From positions 744,001 through 808,000 of the forward strand of contig NZ_MPVN01000001.1 of NCBI RefSeq assembly GCF_001955535.1: DNA of 64,000 nucleotides. Reading direction: 5' to 3'. Below the pieces are notes generated by a model. The model saw only the letters and a program-made list of their open reading frames with translations. It had not been told where the DNA came from and ran no database searches. Shown here one piece after another: positions 9,905 to 18,058 of this stretch. The translations under genes and the position numbers were made by a program. Every line of letters starts with the position of its first letter. The stretch's first letter is position 1. The DNA comes from Paenibacillus sp. FSL H7-0326 (GTDB taxonomy: Bacteria > Bacillota > Bacilli > Paenibacillales > Paenibacillaceae).

Positions 9905-9982
9905 AAGAGCCGCTTTTGTGCAATGAAGTACTTCTGTCTAATTGACAGCGAGTACTTCATCCTCGTGCACATCACGGCTCTT
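9905..9982. terminator. Long interrupted hairpin between convergent genes
   Basis: The outer arms AAGAGCCG (9905-9912) and CGGCTCTT (9975-9982) enclose further stems: 9917-9922 with 9966-9971, a 10-bp stem 9923-9932 with 9951-9960, and 9934-9938 with 9944-9948. In the minus direction the stem ends in TTTTT, so it should end transcription of the DUF1796 gene. It is unusually long for a terminator. Confidence 0.6.
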
Positions 9983-9989
9983 ATTTAAT

Positions 9990-10652
9990 TTAATCGCTAA
10001 GTCGATGTCTTAGCCTAATGGACTCGAGAAGCTTATTCCATGCCCCATCAGATCCACGCCAGTCCTTACCCTTTGGAATGGAATACCTGATGCATCCAGA
10101 AGGTTCGGCCCAACTGGACACAGGTGCATTCTCATCGGCAAGCGTATCTATAATGATCAGATCAAAGAAATGCTTGACTTGTTTTTTTAGACTATAATAC
10201 AGTCGATCACCATCATCTTGTCCACCATTGACACGAACAAACAAGAGCCTCTCCCCTGTCTCCCATGCCTGCAGCATTCGCTCCGTCCTCCGACATAGCT
10301 TAGACTTGAATTCAGGATATGCCAGTGCCCAATCCGCTTCCTTCTCGGTAATCGGGAAATCATGATAGGACAAAATTCCATATCTTGTGTCGCGCACACA
10401 GTAGCAAGTCCTAAATGCACTTATCTTCTCCAGATTGCCTAAGTCCATAAAACCTGCAAACCTGGCGTCTATCAATCTGATGAGCTGATCAATGTTTTTG
10501 GATACAAACCAGTCGAGTGGACCTGCTTCCTTGCGAAGCGATAATCTTCTCAGCTGATACGCAGTCTGGCAATTGGATCCAAGACTAAACACGGCATCAT
10601 ATTCCTGTACGTCCATGTCATTAAATTGTTCATCTGTGCCCAAGAGCCGCAT
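9990..10652 (-). CDS. DUF1796 putative papain-like cysteine peptidase
   Basis: This 220-aa soluble protein matches the DUF1796 family (putative papain-like cysteine peptidases). The hallmark N-terminal block FSLGSNCQTAYQLRR is followed by GPLDWF, and the candidate catalytic cysteine is the one in GSNC; a conserved YHDFP segment follows near residue 100. Activity in this family is predicted, not established as far as I know. The start is uncertain: the ATG at 10652 has GGGGG almost touching it, while an in-frame ATG 36 bases further in would also retain the whole domain. It is a lone gene ended by the long hairpin at 9905-9982. Confidence 0.75.
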   Translation of the reverse strand: MRLLGTDEQFNDMDVQEYDAVFSLGSNCQTAYQLRRLSLRKEAGPLDWFVSKNIDQLIRLIDARFAGFMDLGNLEKISAFRTCYCVRDTRYGILSYHDFPITEKEADWALAYPEFKSKLCRRTERMLQAWETGERLLFVRVNGGQDDGDRLYYSLKKQVKHFFDLIIIDTLADENAPVSSWAEPSGCIRYSIPKGKDWRGSDGAWNKLLESIRLRHRLSD

Positions 10653-10774
10653 TCCCCCTTATATGTCTTTTGGTCATCATTAAATTAGACATATAGCAGT
10701 TTATGCTTAAAGACTCCGTCAGGATTGGACGATTCGGTGATGCATTCACTTCTACATCCTGCAGAAATGAGGTA

Positions 10775-10972
10775 TTACGGCTGAATGATATGTTTAACTC
10801 TGCCTACTTCTCCACTTTGCAGGCGAACTTTAATACCATGCGGATGATTTGGTGAATTCGTCAAAATATCCTTTACCGTTCCCCTGGTGAGCTTGCCTGT
10901 TCTCTGATCCTGCTTTAACACAATATCGACTTCAAGACCTGGCTTGATGTCTGCACGATGATTACCATTCAT
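10775..10972 (-). CDS. ywbE: YwbE family protein
   Basis: This 65-aa basic protein has the family pattern PGLEVDIVLKQDQRTGKLTRG followed by VKDILTNSPNHPHGIKVRL and GRVKHII. Members are small, probably beta-barrel proteins of unknown function. The start is set at 10972, 8 bases after a GGGG site; a longer in-frame form from 11008 would add 12 residues lacking similarity. It follows a polysaccharide deacetylase gene by 44 bases on the same strand and is probably cotranscribed. Confidence 0.85.
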   Translation of the reverse strand: MNGNHRADIKPGLEVDIVLKQDQRTGKLTRGTVKDILTNSPNHPHGIKVRLQSGEVGRVKHIIQP

Positions 10973-11016
10973 TTGAGATTCCCCTTCCCTCTCCCTTATG
11001 TCACTCATTAAGCGCT

Positions 11017-11775
11017 TTAAGGAAGCTCCATCTCTTCTCTTTGCTTGGCCTCCAGCAGCTCGGATACCGTAACAAATCTGTAACCCTGCTTCATTAGCTC
11101 AGGCAAAATATGCTCTAATGCTTCAATCGTCTGACTCTTGCCGTGAACATTATCATGGAATAGCACGATGTCTCCATTTCGAGCATTTCGCAGCACCTTG
11201 TTAATAATACGCTGTTTTCCCGGACGGTTCCAATCCCCCGTATCCTGATGCCAAGACCATAGAACGATCGAGTACCCTCTCGCTTGAGCGCTTTTTACCA
11301 CAACATCATTGTACACTCCTCCAGGAGGCCGAAAAAGCGTGGGTCTGACACCGCCCGCATCCTCAATGGCTTGATCCGCATCTGCAAGCTCCTTAAAATA
11401 CGAATCCTCATCCTGGATCTGGTCTCCAAAGGTATGATAAAAGGTGTGATTGCCTACCTCATGTCCTTCGGCAATTTCTCTGGCAATCAGCTCTGGTCTT
11501 TCTTTCGCCCATTTGCCCAGCACAAAAAAAGTCGCTTTTGCTTTATGCTTTTTCAGAATATCCAGAATTTGAGCCGTTTCGTTTCGATCCGGACCATCAT
11601 CGAAGGTTAACGCAATCAGCTTCTCCTTGATCGGAGCTTCCCAGACAATATCTCCTCTTGCTTCATAATAGGCACGGTCTTTAACAACAGGAGCTGAGCT
11701 GTGGTTCATCATGGGATAAACGAGATGCATGAAGGCTGCTGCTGCCACTGCTATTTTAAATCCGATAAGATTCAT
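11017..11775 (-). CDS. Polysaccharide deacetylase (NodB domain), membrane-associated
   Basis: This carbohydrate esterase family 4 protein removes acetyl groups from a cell-wall or surface glycan. A hydrophobic N-terminal helix (about residues 5-22) acts as signal or anchor. The NodB domain shows motif 1 TFDDGPD (catalytic Asp and metal Asp), motif 2 GNHTFYHT (metal histidines), motif 3 FRPPGGVYN, and the later WSWHQDTGDW and LFHDNVH. The 252-aa length is typical of Bacillales PdaA/PdaB/YlxY-type proteins. The start at 11775 has AGAGG 6 bases upstream. The glycan substrate, peptidoglycan or another polymer, cannot be told from sequence. Confidence 0.88.
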   Translation of the reverse strand: MNLIGFKIAVAAAAFMHLVYPMMNHSSAPVVKDRAYYEARGDIVWEAPIKEKLIALTFDDGPDRNETAQILDILKKHKAKATFFVLGKWAKERPELIAREIAEGHEVGNHTFYHTFGDQIQDEDSYFKELADADQAIEDAGGVRPTLFRPPGGVYNDVVVKSAQARGYSIVLWSWHQDTGDWNRPGKQRIINKVLRNARNGDIVLFHDNVHGKSQTIEALEHILPELMKQGYRFVTVSELLEAKQREEMELP

Positions 11776-11857
11776 CCCATACCTCTTCTAGTTCTGTAAT
11801 CAATTTTTGTCTTATTATCTCTTATGCTCAAGAAATATATAACCCGGTATCCAGCAG

Positions 11858-13861
11858 CTACTCCTCACGAAGCAGGTGTGATTCCAGCTGATTCACATAT
11901 TGTCTCAAGATCGCTGCCATGCTTCGGTTAATCATTCCATTTTCAAACATTTCCTGAACTGTATTTCGCTGCTCTTGAACCGCCTTCATGTGAAGCTCCA
12001 TTTTCTTCTCGTTAAAAGCATTGTCATCCAGCTCACTGCTTCCTTGCTCTAACCTGCTCAGTAGCCGTTCATATTGAGAGATCACCCTGATCGAAGCTGC
12101 TCGGTTTGTCTCATTCATATGTGCACGCAGTGCTTCGATTGCTCTCACGCTGGTATGAATCCGCAGATTTCGGGCAGCCTCGGCCCAGTCCTTCATGGGA
12201 GCAGCCGCTTCAGATCTTTCTATAGCGAAGAAGCGGGCCACAACTCTGCCGATGCTGCGCAGGGACGACCACAGCTGTGCTTTAAACCGATTGGACATGC
12301 GGATCTCCCGTCGATCGAGCACTTTCAAGAAAAACATGCCTGCTTCATCAGACACCATCCCTTTATTCATCAAGTGAATGATTTCTTTCCTCTCTGCCTG
12401 GAGTGCTCTCAATCGAACCTCAAGCTCCTGTTTCTGAAGCTCGGTAGCGGTCATTCCATAACTTCCTGCAGAGTCCCGGGACAAACAATGATTCAGCTCC
12501 GCTATAACAGATAGTGCAGCCGGCTTGGTATCCTCATCCGCTTCCAATTTGACCGCTTGAATGGATGCATGGAACATTTTGGCTAGAGCCCGTACTTTTA
12601 GAACTTCTTTGTCTTCACCTTCTTCTTTTTTGGCGATGATCGGCAATAAGAGGCTCGCCAGAATTAAGGTGAGAAGGATAACACCTGCCGATAAAAAGAT
12701 AATCAGATCACGCTGAGGAAAAGGGGCTCCATCTGCCAGCACATAAGGGATTGAAAATGCCCCTGCAAGGGTTACCGCGCCTCTAACTCCTGAGACCGTA
12801 ATCAGCGCCATGTTCCTGAATACCGGTTTGTCTTGCCTGGCCTTTTTCCACTCGAACAGTTCTAAGGCATACACCCACAAGAAACGCAGGACCAAGAGAA
12901 GCAGCGTTATGACAAAGACATAGAATAATACATCCATATGATCAAATACCGGATTGTCCCATATTGCACCCAGCACGAGAGGCAGCTGCAGCCCCAAAAT
13001 AACAAATACTAATCCGTTTAATATGTAGACCATCACAGACCACGTACTCTCGGCCACCACCTGCATCTTGGGCTGAAGTGTTTCAGCTCGATCACGGTCA
13101 ATCGCATGAATGATCCCTCCAGCCACAACCGCCAGAATTCCGGAAAATTCCAGATGCTCCGCCGTCAAATAAATGATAAATGGAGTTATGATCTGAATCA
13201 GCATATGGACCGTTACATCTTCCATTCCCCATCTTCGCAGCAGCATACCGAGCTTGCGGAACAAAAAGGACATCACAGCCCCAATAAAGAGTCCCCCTAT
13301 TGCAATAACAAAAAAGCTGAACGTCGCTTCCGTCAGGGAGAATATGCCCGTTACTGTAGCTGCAATCGCAAATTTAAAAGCAACGAGACCTGATGCATCA
13401 TTCATCAGTGCTTCGCCTTCGAGTGTTCGAAGTATATTTTTGGGCAGATGCACGCGCTCCGCCATCGCCCCCACGGCCACTGCATCGGTCGGTGACAGAA
13501 TAGCCGCAAGAGCAAAGGCTGCCGGTAACGGGATACTTGGGATCAGCATATGTATGCCGTATCCGGCAACAAGTACAGTTAAAAAAACCAGCCCAAGGGC
13601 CAATAAGAGAATTGGCTTTCGAAGCTTCCATAATTCTGCTCTTGGTGTTTTGCGGCCGTCATTATATAAGAGAGGTGCAATAAAGAGGACAAAAAATACT
13701 TCCGGATTTAAATCCAAATGGACTCCAACGGGAACGAACTCAAATACGACCCCAAGTGCAATCTGGATCAGCGGAACCGGAATAAATGGAATAAATCGAT
13801 TCAAGATATTAGATAAGCCAATAATAATCAATAAGATCAAAATCGTAATAAAGACTTCCAA
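11858..13861 (-). CDS. Na+/H+ antiporter, CPA1 family (NhaK-like)
   Basis: This membrane antiporter exchanges cytoplasmic Na+ or K+ for external protons. The first about 400 residues form roughly 12 helices, with the CPA1 ion-site pattern in AAILSPTDAVAVGA and LEGEALMNDASGLVAFKFA (adjacent Asn-Asp pair). A 250-residue hydrophilic C-terminal regulatory region follows. The 667-aa size is close to B. subtilis NhaK (YvgP). Translation appears to start at a TTG (13861), with AAGGG about 12 bases upstream; an in-frame ATT two codons upstream is a rarer alternative. A long open frame on the opposite strand here is a shadow. Confidence 0.88.
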   Translation of the reverse strand: MEVFITILILLIIIGLSNILNRFIPFIPVPLIQIALGVVFEFVPVGVHLDLNPEVFFVLFIAPLLYNDGRKTPRAELWKLRKPILLLALGLVFLTVLVAGYGIHMLIPSIPLPAAFALAAILSPTDAVAVGAMAERVHLPKNILRTLEGEALMNDASGLVAFKFAIAATVTGIFSLTEATFSFFVIAIGGLFIGAVMSFLFRKLGMLLRRWGMEDVTVHMLIQIITPFIIYLTAEHLEFSGILAVVAGGIIHAIDRDRAETLQPKMQVVAESTWSVMVYILNGLVFVILGLQLPLVLGAIWDNPVFDHMDVLFYVFVITLLLLVLRFLWVYALELFEWKKARQDKPVFRNMALITVSGVRGAVTLAGAFSIPYVLADGAPFPQRDLIIFLSAGVILLTLILASLLLPIIAKKEEGEDKEVLKVRALAKMFHASIQAVKLEADEDTKPAALSVIAELNHCLSRDSAGSYGMTATELQKQELEVRLRALQAERKEIIHLMNKGMVSDEAGMFFLKVLDRREIRMSNRFKAQLWSSLRSIGRVVARFFAIERSEAAAPMKDWAEAARNLRIHTSVRAIEALRAHMNETNRAASIRVISQYERLLSRLEQGSSELDDNAFNEKKMELHMKAVQEQRNTVQEMFENGMINRSMAAILRQYVNQLESHLLREE

Positions 13862-13988
13862 AATGCCATCATTCCCTTCTCGTCACTTAAAGCCTATTGT
13901 TCGTATTATGGGGATTGGACATTCACGTCTTTTCTTTTTTAGAGTAAAATACAATTCGTAATCACTCACAGATAAGGATGAAGCTAAA

Positions 13989-14288
13989 ATGGCGTTTGGC
14001 ATATCACGGCAGGAGCTTGAGAAATGGAAGCATGAGGTGAAATCCGGGAAGCTGGCTTATCTAACCCACTATTGGATTGATCCGCGCTTTCCGGGCATTA
14101 CAAGTGTCACCAAGGTGGGCTGTTCAGATCTCAAACGATTACGGAGCTGGTGTATCGAACATGGTCTGAATCCAAAATACATTCATCAGCGCAATCCTTT
14201 TCCGCATTTCGATCTTTTAGGTCCGAAGCAGAAAGAAATTCTGCAAAAAGAACAGCTCGATGAGCATATTGAAAGATTCCGGCTATAG
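13989..14288 (+). CDS. Conserved YneQ-like protein
   Basis: This small soluble protein of 99 aa is rich in aromatic and basic residues, beginning MAFGISRQELEKWKHEV, with TKVGCSDLKRLRSWC in the middle and PHFDLLGPKQKEIL near the end. The length and these blocks resemble B. subtilis YneQ, which has no assigned function. It starts at an ATG with AAGGA 10 bases upstream. It is divergent from the antiporter and ends before a hairpin shared with the MarR gene. Confidence 0.7.
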   Translation: MAFGISRQELEKWKHEVKSGKLAYLTHYWIDPRFPGITSVTKVGCSDLKRLRSWCIEHGLNPKYIHQRNPFPHFDLLGPKQKEILQKEQLDEHIERFRL

Positions 14289-14307
14289 ATACCAGTAATG
14301 ACAAAGA

Positions 14308-14336
14308 ACCCTTGAGGCTTATGACGCCTCAAGAGT
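14308..14336. terminator. Hairpin between YneQ-like and MarR genes
   Basis: CTTGAGGC (14311-14318) pairs with GCCTCAAG (14326-14333), extended by further A-T pairs. T runs are short on both sides, so termination is plausible but not strong. Confidence 0.55.
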
Positions 14337-14348
14337 TCAGCCGCTTTG

Positions 14349-14807
14349 TTATTTCAAGACATCCATCATTCGGAGATCAATCTTCTTCACAATATCCAGG
14401 AATTGACTGCGTTCCTCCTGTGTTAACAAGCCAAGCAGCTCCTCATTGAAATGTCTGCGATTGGCACGCAGCGTATCCGCTGTTGATGCTCCCTCTTCCG
14501 TTAAAGATAACCAAACGATTCTTCTGTCCTCAGCACTCCGTTCCCGCATGATATAACCATCCGTCTCCAACTGATTAAGCACGATGGTTGTCGCTCCTGA
14601 CGACAGCTGAAGTCTCTTGGCAATGTCAACTGCCATTAACCGCTCACGAGACAGCATATAAATGATTTGTATTTTCGTTGCATTAAGCTTGTGATTCAGG
14701 TCTTTTTGATGCTGGGCATACACTTTATTCTTATAACGCACAAATGTCGTCAGAAAATGATCAAAGGCTTCCAATTCTTGTGCTTGAAGTTCTTCTTCAA
14801 GTGACAT
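14349..14807 (-). CDS. MarR family transcriptional regulator
   Basis: This winged-helix repressor of 152 aa has a central DNA-binding region (LSRERLMAVDIAKRLQLSSGATTIVLNQLETDGYI) and the wing with RSAEDRRIVWLSLTEEG, both characteristic of MarR proteins. Helices at both ends form the dimer interface. It is divergent from an FAD monooxygenase gene, and a 7-bp inverted repeat overlaps the promoter of that gene. The usual arrangement is repression of the neighbour and itself, relieved by a phenolic or antibiotic-like ligand; this is inferred from layout. Confidence 0.88.
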   Translation of the reverse strand: MSLEEELQAQELEAFDHFLTTFVRYKNKVYAQHQKDLNHKLNATKIQIIYMLSRERLMAVDIAKRLQLSSGATTIVLNQLETDGYIMRERSAEDRRIVWLSLTEEGASTADTLRANRRHFNEELLGLLTQEERSQFLDIVKKIDLRMMDVLK

Positions 14808-14965
14808 GATGACTACTCACTTCCTTTTCCCCAATAGTTCTATGCCTATCATATCCTATCTGAGTAGAAATAGAAATTAATCCCCAGTAGAACAATATCC
14901 TTTTTTGAGTATATCCTTAAAAGGATTGCCGACTAGACCATTTTAATTTATAGTAGTATAACATA

Positions 14966-14995
14966 AGTTACTATTAATAAGTCAGTAACTATAAT
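14966..14995 (+). promoter_or_regulatory. Promoter of FAD monooxygenase with likely MarR operator
   Basis: A TATAAT at 14990-14995 is preceded, 17 bases upstream, by GTTACT as a weak -35. The inverted repeat AGTTACT (14966-14972) and AGTAACT (14984-14990), with 11 bases between, spans both hexamers, where a bound MarR dimer would block RNA polymerase. Confidence 0.5.
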
Positions 14996-15018
14996 ATATT
15001 GATATCAGGTGAAAGTTT

Positions 15019-16113
15019 ATGAATATGTACACAGAGGTCTGCATCGTCGGTGCTGGACCGGCTGGAAGCTTTCTTGCTTATTTGCTGGTGAAACAAGGAA
15101 TATCCGTCATCCTGTTAGAAAGGCAATCCACCATCCATAAGCGGTTTCGCGGCGAACTGATTAATACAGACGGTGAGTCCCTACTTAAAGAGGCGAATGT
15201 TTATCAAGAAATTGAGTCCTTGGGACTTCTTCCCCTTCAAACCGTTGAATATTGGCACAGTGGTAATATCATTCATCAAATCGCAGCAACCGATGACGAA
15301 GTACACAAAGGAATCCATGTGCCGCAAGACCATTTGTTACAAGCCATTCTTCATAAGGCAGGAGCCTTTCCACATTTGAAGATGTACACTGGTGCGGCCT
15401 TCAAGGATTATATTGTAGATTCTGACGATCAAATTATCGGGATTACTGCACAAATTCAAGGGCAAATGACTTCAATCCATTGCCGAATTATCGTAGGCGC
15501 AGACGGCAGAGCTTCCCATGTCCGGAACAAGGCAGGGATTGAGCCGGGAATCAAGCTAAGACCATTTGATGTATTATGGGCACGAATCCCTGAGCCCTCA
15601 GACTGGATTCCAGCTACACGAATGGCACTCATCGATGAACAGCAGCTCGCTTTGTTCTCGCAAACAGACGGTTACGTACAGATCGGCTGGAATATCGCTC
15701 AAGGGAGCTATCCTGAGATACGTAAAGGAAGCTTTGCCCCTTACATCGGTCGACTTACTGCTGCTTTCCCTGCGCTTGCACAGAGTGTATCGGCGAATAT
15801 ACATTCCTGGAGCGACTTCGTGTTACTCCCGGTGTTCAGCAGTTTAAGTGAAACCTGGACCAAGCATAACATTGTGCTAATTGGTGATGCTGCACACACA
15901 ATGACTCCAACGGGCGCTTTCGGAGTGAATGCAGCGCTTGAAGATGCCTATCAATTGTCTGTGCTGCTGCAAGAGCTGGCCTCATCGCAATACTCCTCTT
16001 TAGAGATATTAAAGGACTTGGAGGCCAAGCGCTTGAGTAAAGTTATCAGACAGCTTGAATTACAGGTTCAGATGGAAGTCGAATTCCCTGCAAAGATCAA
16101 GTCGTTTATGTGA
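15019..16113 (+). CDS. FAD-dependent monooxygenase (PHBH/tetracycline-oxidase fold)
   Basis: This flavoprotein of the aromatic hydroxylase family uses FAD and NAD(P)H to hydroxylate an aromatic or polyketide-like substrate. The N-terminal dinucleotide site GAGPAGSFLAYLLVKQGISVILLER, the GADGRASHVR motif and the late GDAAHTMTPTGAFGVNAALEDA block are all present. At 364 aa it is complete but lacks the extra C-terminal domain of larger phenol hydroxylases. The ATG at 15019 has AGGTGA upstream. It is divergent from the MarR gene, suggesting ligand-induced detoxification. The substrate is unknown. Confidence 0.85.
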   Translation: MNMYTEVCIVGAGPAGSFLAYLLVKQGISVILLERQSTIHKRFRGELINTDGESLLKEANVYQEIESLGLLPLQTVEYWHSGNIIHQIAATDDEVHKGIHVPQDHLLQAILHKAGAFPHLKMYTGAAFKDYIVDSDDQIIGITAQIQGQMTSIHCRIIVGADGRASHVRNKAGIEPGIKLRPFDVLWARIPEPSDWIPATRMALIDEQQLALFSQTDGYVQIGWNIAQGSYPEIRKGSFAPYIGRLTAAFPALAQSVSANIHSWSDFVLLPVFSSLSETWTKHNIVLIGDAAHTMTPTGAFGVNAALEDAYQLSVLLQELASSQYSSLEILKDLEAKRLSKVIRQLELQVQMEVEFPAKIKSFM

Positions 16114-16151
16114 GGCCCTATGAGAATACTTGAAATCGATGTAGGCATAAT

Positions 16152-16195
16152 AAAAAAACTTGCATGGTCTCAAACAAATTGAGTATCCATGCAAG
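16152..16195 (-). terminator. Terminator of the MurB-like gene
   Basis: A 9-bp outer stem (16159-16167 with 16187-16195) and an inner CTCAA/TTGAG stem are followed by seven T in the minus direction. It also lies just after the FAD monooxygenase. Confidence 0.8.
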
Positions 16196-16207
16196 CTGCA
16201 CATTCAC

Positions 16208-17239
16208 TTATGATTTGCTGTCCACAATTATAAGCTCTTCCTCTGGCACAAACCCAAAGGCTTCGTTAACGGAATGTTTAACCTGCTCAACCAAGTAGAT
16301 GATGTCCTTTGCCTTCGCCTTACCTTGGTTTACAATCATATTTCCATGCCAAGCGGATATGGATGCTCCGCCGTAAACTGTCCCTCTCATGTTCAAGCGA
16401 TCTACAACCTTGCCCATTGGCTCCCCAAAGTCGTAGTTATTCTTGAATACCGAGCCGCAAGAAGGATAGTCAAAGTGAAATTTGCTTCCCCGGTCCTTTA
16501 CGACATTATCAAACGATTCTGGCACTACTCCGTTATTCTCCTCCGCCCATGTCTTCGCAAGCGTTGTATAATACTTGAAGAAATTGGGCAGCTGTGACGG
16601 ATTTTTATATTCAACGATCTTCTCAAGTCTGGATATTTCCTTCATTCCTTTGGCAAGTGCCTCATAATCAGGATGTTTTAAGTAGCCGCCGACGATGATC
16701 CAGTTATTTTTCATAAAGATCGAATTCTTATAGCTGTAATCACAGGTATCCACATGTATGGATTGTACCTTGAACTCCGGATCGTTCATATCAATGTATA
16801 AAGCGGTATCCAGAATATCACAAATTTGCCGGTTGTAATATTTGGCATTCATATAAATTCCCGCGCCCAGTGTACCCGGCAGCAAGAAACAGAAATCATA
16901 ATCTGAAGTGCCTGAAGATAATCCAATCAAGGCAAGATGCGACATCGGTATGCCTGCAGATACAAACCAGCCTTTATCGTCAATCTTCATTTCTCTCAGC
17001 TCTTTCAGGCTGATAAATAACATTTGATCCTTCGGTTCGTCCGGAAATAAAATGTTGGAGCCCATTCCGAATAAGAATGGAGTCAGCTTCTCTTGTCTTG
17101 CATATTCCAGAACCGTCTTTAACTCTTCAATGGTTTCAGGGGCAGCCAAGTACTTTGCCTTGCCACCAATCTCATAAGTTGAATAAGATGATAAATTCAC
17201 ATGATGTTGAATTAATGATTCCTGTTTGTGTGTGTTCAC
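16208..17239 (-). CDS. Divergent MurB-like UDP-N-acetylenolpyruvoylglucosamine reductase paralogue
   Basis: This FAD protein of the MurB fold, 343 aa, would reduce UDP-GlcNAc-enolpyruvate to UDP-MurNAc if it is a true MurB. Counterparts of the MurB motifs are present but altered: FGMGSNILF for the FAD loop, LPGTLGAGIYMNAKYYN, YSYKNSIF with Lys where Arg is usual, CGSVFKN with the catalytic Ser, SAWHGNMIVN, and a C-terminal acidic EEEL. It starts at GTG 17239, with AGGAGG 7 bases upstream; an ATG 39 bases earlier has no site. It is longer than the usual about 300 aa. It lies outside any mur/division cluster, so it is probably a second copy with a special role. Confidence 0.75.
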   Translation of the reverse strand: MNTHKQESLIQHHVNLSSYSTYEIGGKAKYLAAPETIEELKTVLEYARQEKLTPFLFGMGSNILFPDEPKDQMLFISLKELREMKIDDKGWFVSAGIPMSHLALIGLSSGTSDYDFCFLLPGTLGAGIYMNAKYYNRQICDILDTALYIDMNDPEFKVQSIHVDTCDYSYKNSIFMKNNWIIVGGYLKHPDYEALAKGMKEISRLEKIVEYKNPSQLPNFFKYYTTLAKTWAEENNGVVPESFDNVVKDRGSKFHFDYPSCGSVFKNNYDFGEPMGKVVDRLNMRGTVYGGASISAWHGNMIVNQGKAKAKDIIYLVEQVKHSVNEAFGFVPEEELIIVDSKS

Positions 17240-17348
17240 GTGTTTCCCTCCTACTTGCTGCACGAACAAATCCTTCATGATGGCTAATCATTATATACAA
17301 TTATATAGTATGAAGCCATTATGTATACGCGCCTGCCCGAAGTCAAGT

Positions 17349-17807
17349 TTAAGCACTTTCATATTGAACATCTTGACGATACGCGGCCAGTGATTGCTCT
17401 AATATGATGTTGATAAATCCAGGTTCAATATCCTCAATCCATTTCAGTCCGTTCTCCCAAGCATTCTCTTCAATTCGAAGCGCAATTTGCCTGCTTTGTA
17501 CATCGTCAGCAAGATCTAATTCTCTGCTCAGCGAAGCCAAATAAACATCTGCGGCATGACCTAGTTCATGAGCCAGCACGACCTTGAAATAATCATATAC
17601 TCGTTCACTCGAGCCAAACAATTGCTGGCACTGCTGTTTAATCACTTCGGTGTACATTGTGATGCAATGAGCATTCAAGCTATATTTTCCACCGATCAGG
17701 CGTCCACCGGGGAAGTATGTCTCTATAGTAACGGCAGCACTGCTGCCCGAGCGTAACAATAGTTCTGAAACGATCTGATTTATAGCTGCTTTTTCCAAGT
17801 TAAGCAT
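17349..17807 (-). CDS. Orphan protein with HELGH metallopeptidase motif
   Basis: This 152-aa soluble protein has no family I recognise. The motif VVLAHELGHAADVYLAS is a zincin HEXXH site with further acidic residues downstream (for example EENAWENG), so a zinc-dependent peptidase is plausible. There is no signal peptide. The start is placed at the ATG at 17807, preceded by AAGGGG with short spacing, because a good sigma-A promoter lies at 17853-17882, inside the longer open frame reaching GTG 17894. It is divergent from the yqhH-like helicase gene. Confidence 0.6.
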   Translation of the reverse strand: MLNLEKAAINQIVSELLLRSGSSAAVTIETYFPGGRLIGGKYSLNAHCITMYTEVIKQQCQQLFGSSERVYDYFKVVLAHELGHAADVYLASLSRELDLADDVQSRQIALRIEENAWENGLKWIEDIEPGFINIILEQSLAAYRQDVQYESA

Positions 17808-17852
17808 AGCCCCTTTTACCATTTTCGTAGGATGGGAAAACCATTTCATAAC

Positions 17853-17882
17853 ATTATAAGATGACATAATGAAAATATGCAA
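17853..17882 (-). promoter_or_regulatory. Sigma-A promoter of the HELGH gene
   Basis: On the minus strand TTGCAT (17877-17882) and a perfect TATAAT (17853-17858) are separated by 18 bases. Transcription would begin near 17846, which supports a translation start downstream at 17807. Confidence 0.65.
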
Positions 17883-18058
17883 TGAAAATTCCACTTTGTT
17901 TCAAACAAGCTATCACAAAAAAGGCCCGTCACAGTACGAAGCCACAGCATGATTTCTAGCGTTACCTTGATCTCTGTTATGAATATCCTCTCTTTCGTAC
18001 ATACTATGAAAAGTGCAAATCAGCTAAACATATAACGGGGGAGGCTAGCTTCGTTAAA

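Noticed and set aside
13254..13961. 235-aa open frame on the plus strand
   Set aside because: It lies opposite the Na+/H+ antiporter gene, has no ribosome site and a basic, low-complexity composition typical of antisense shadows.
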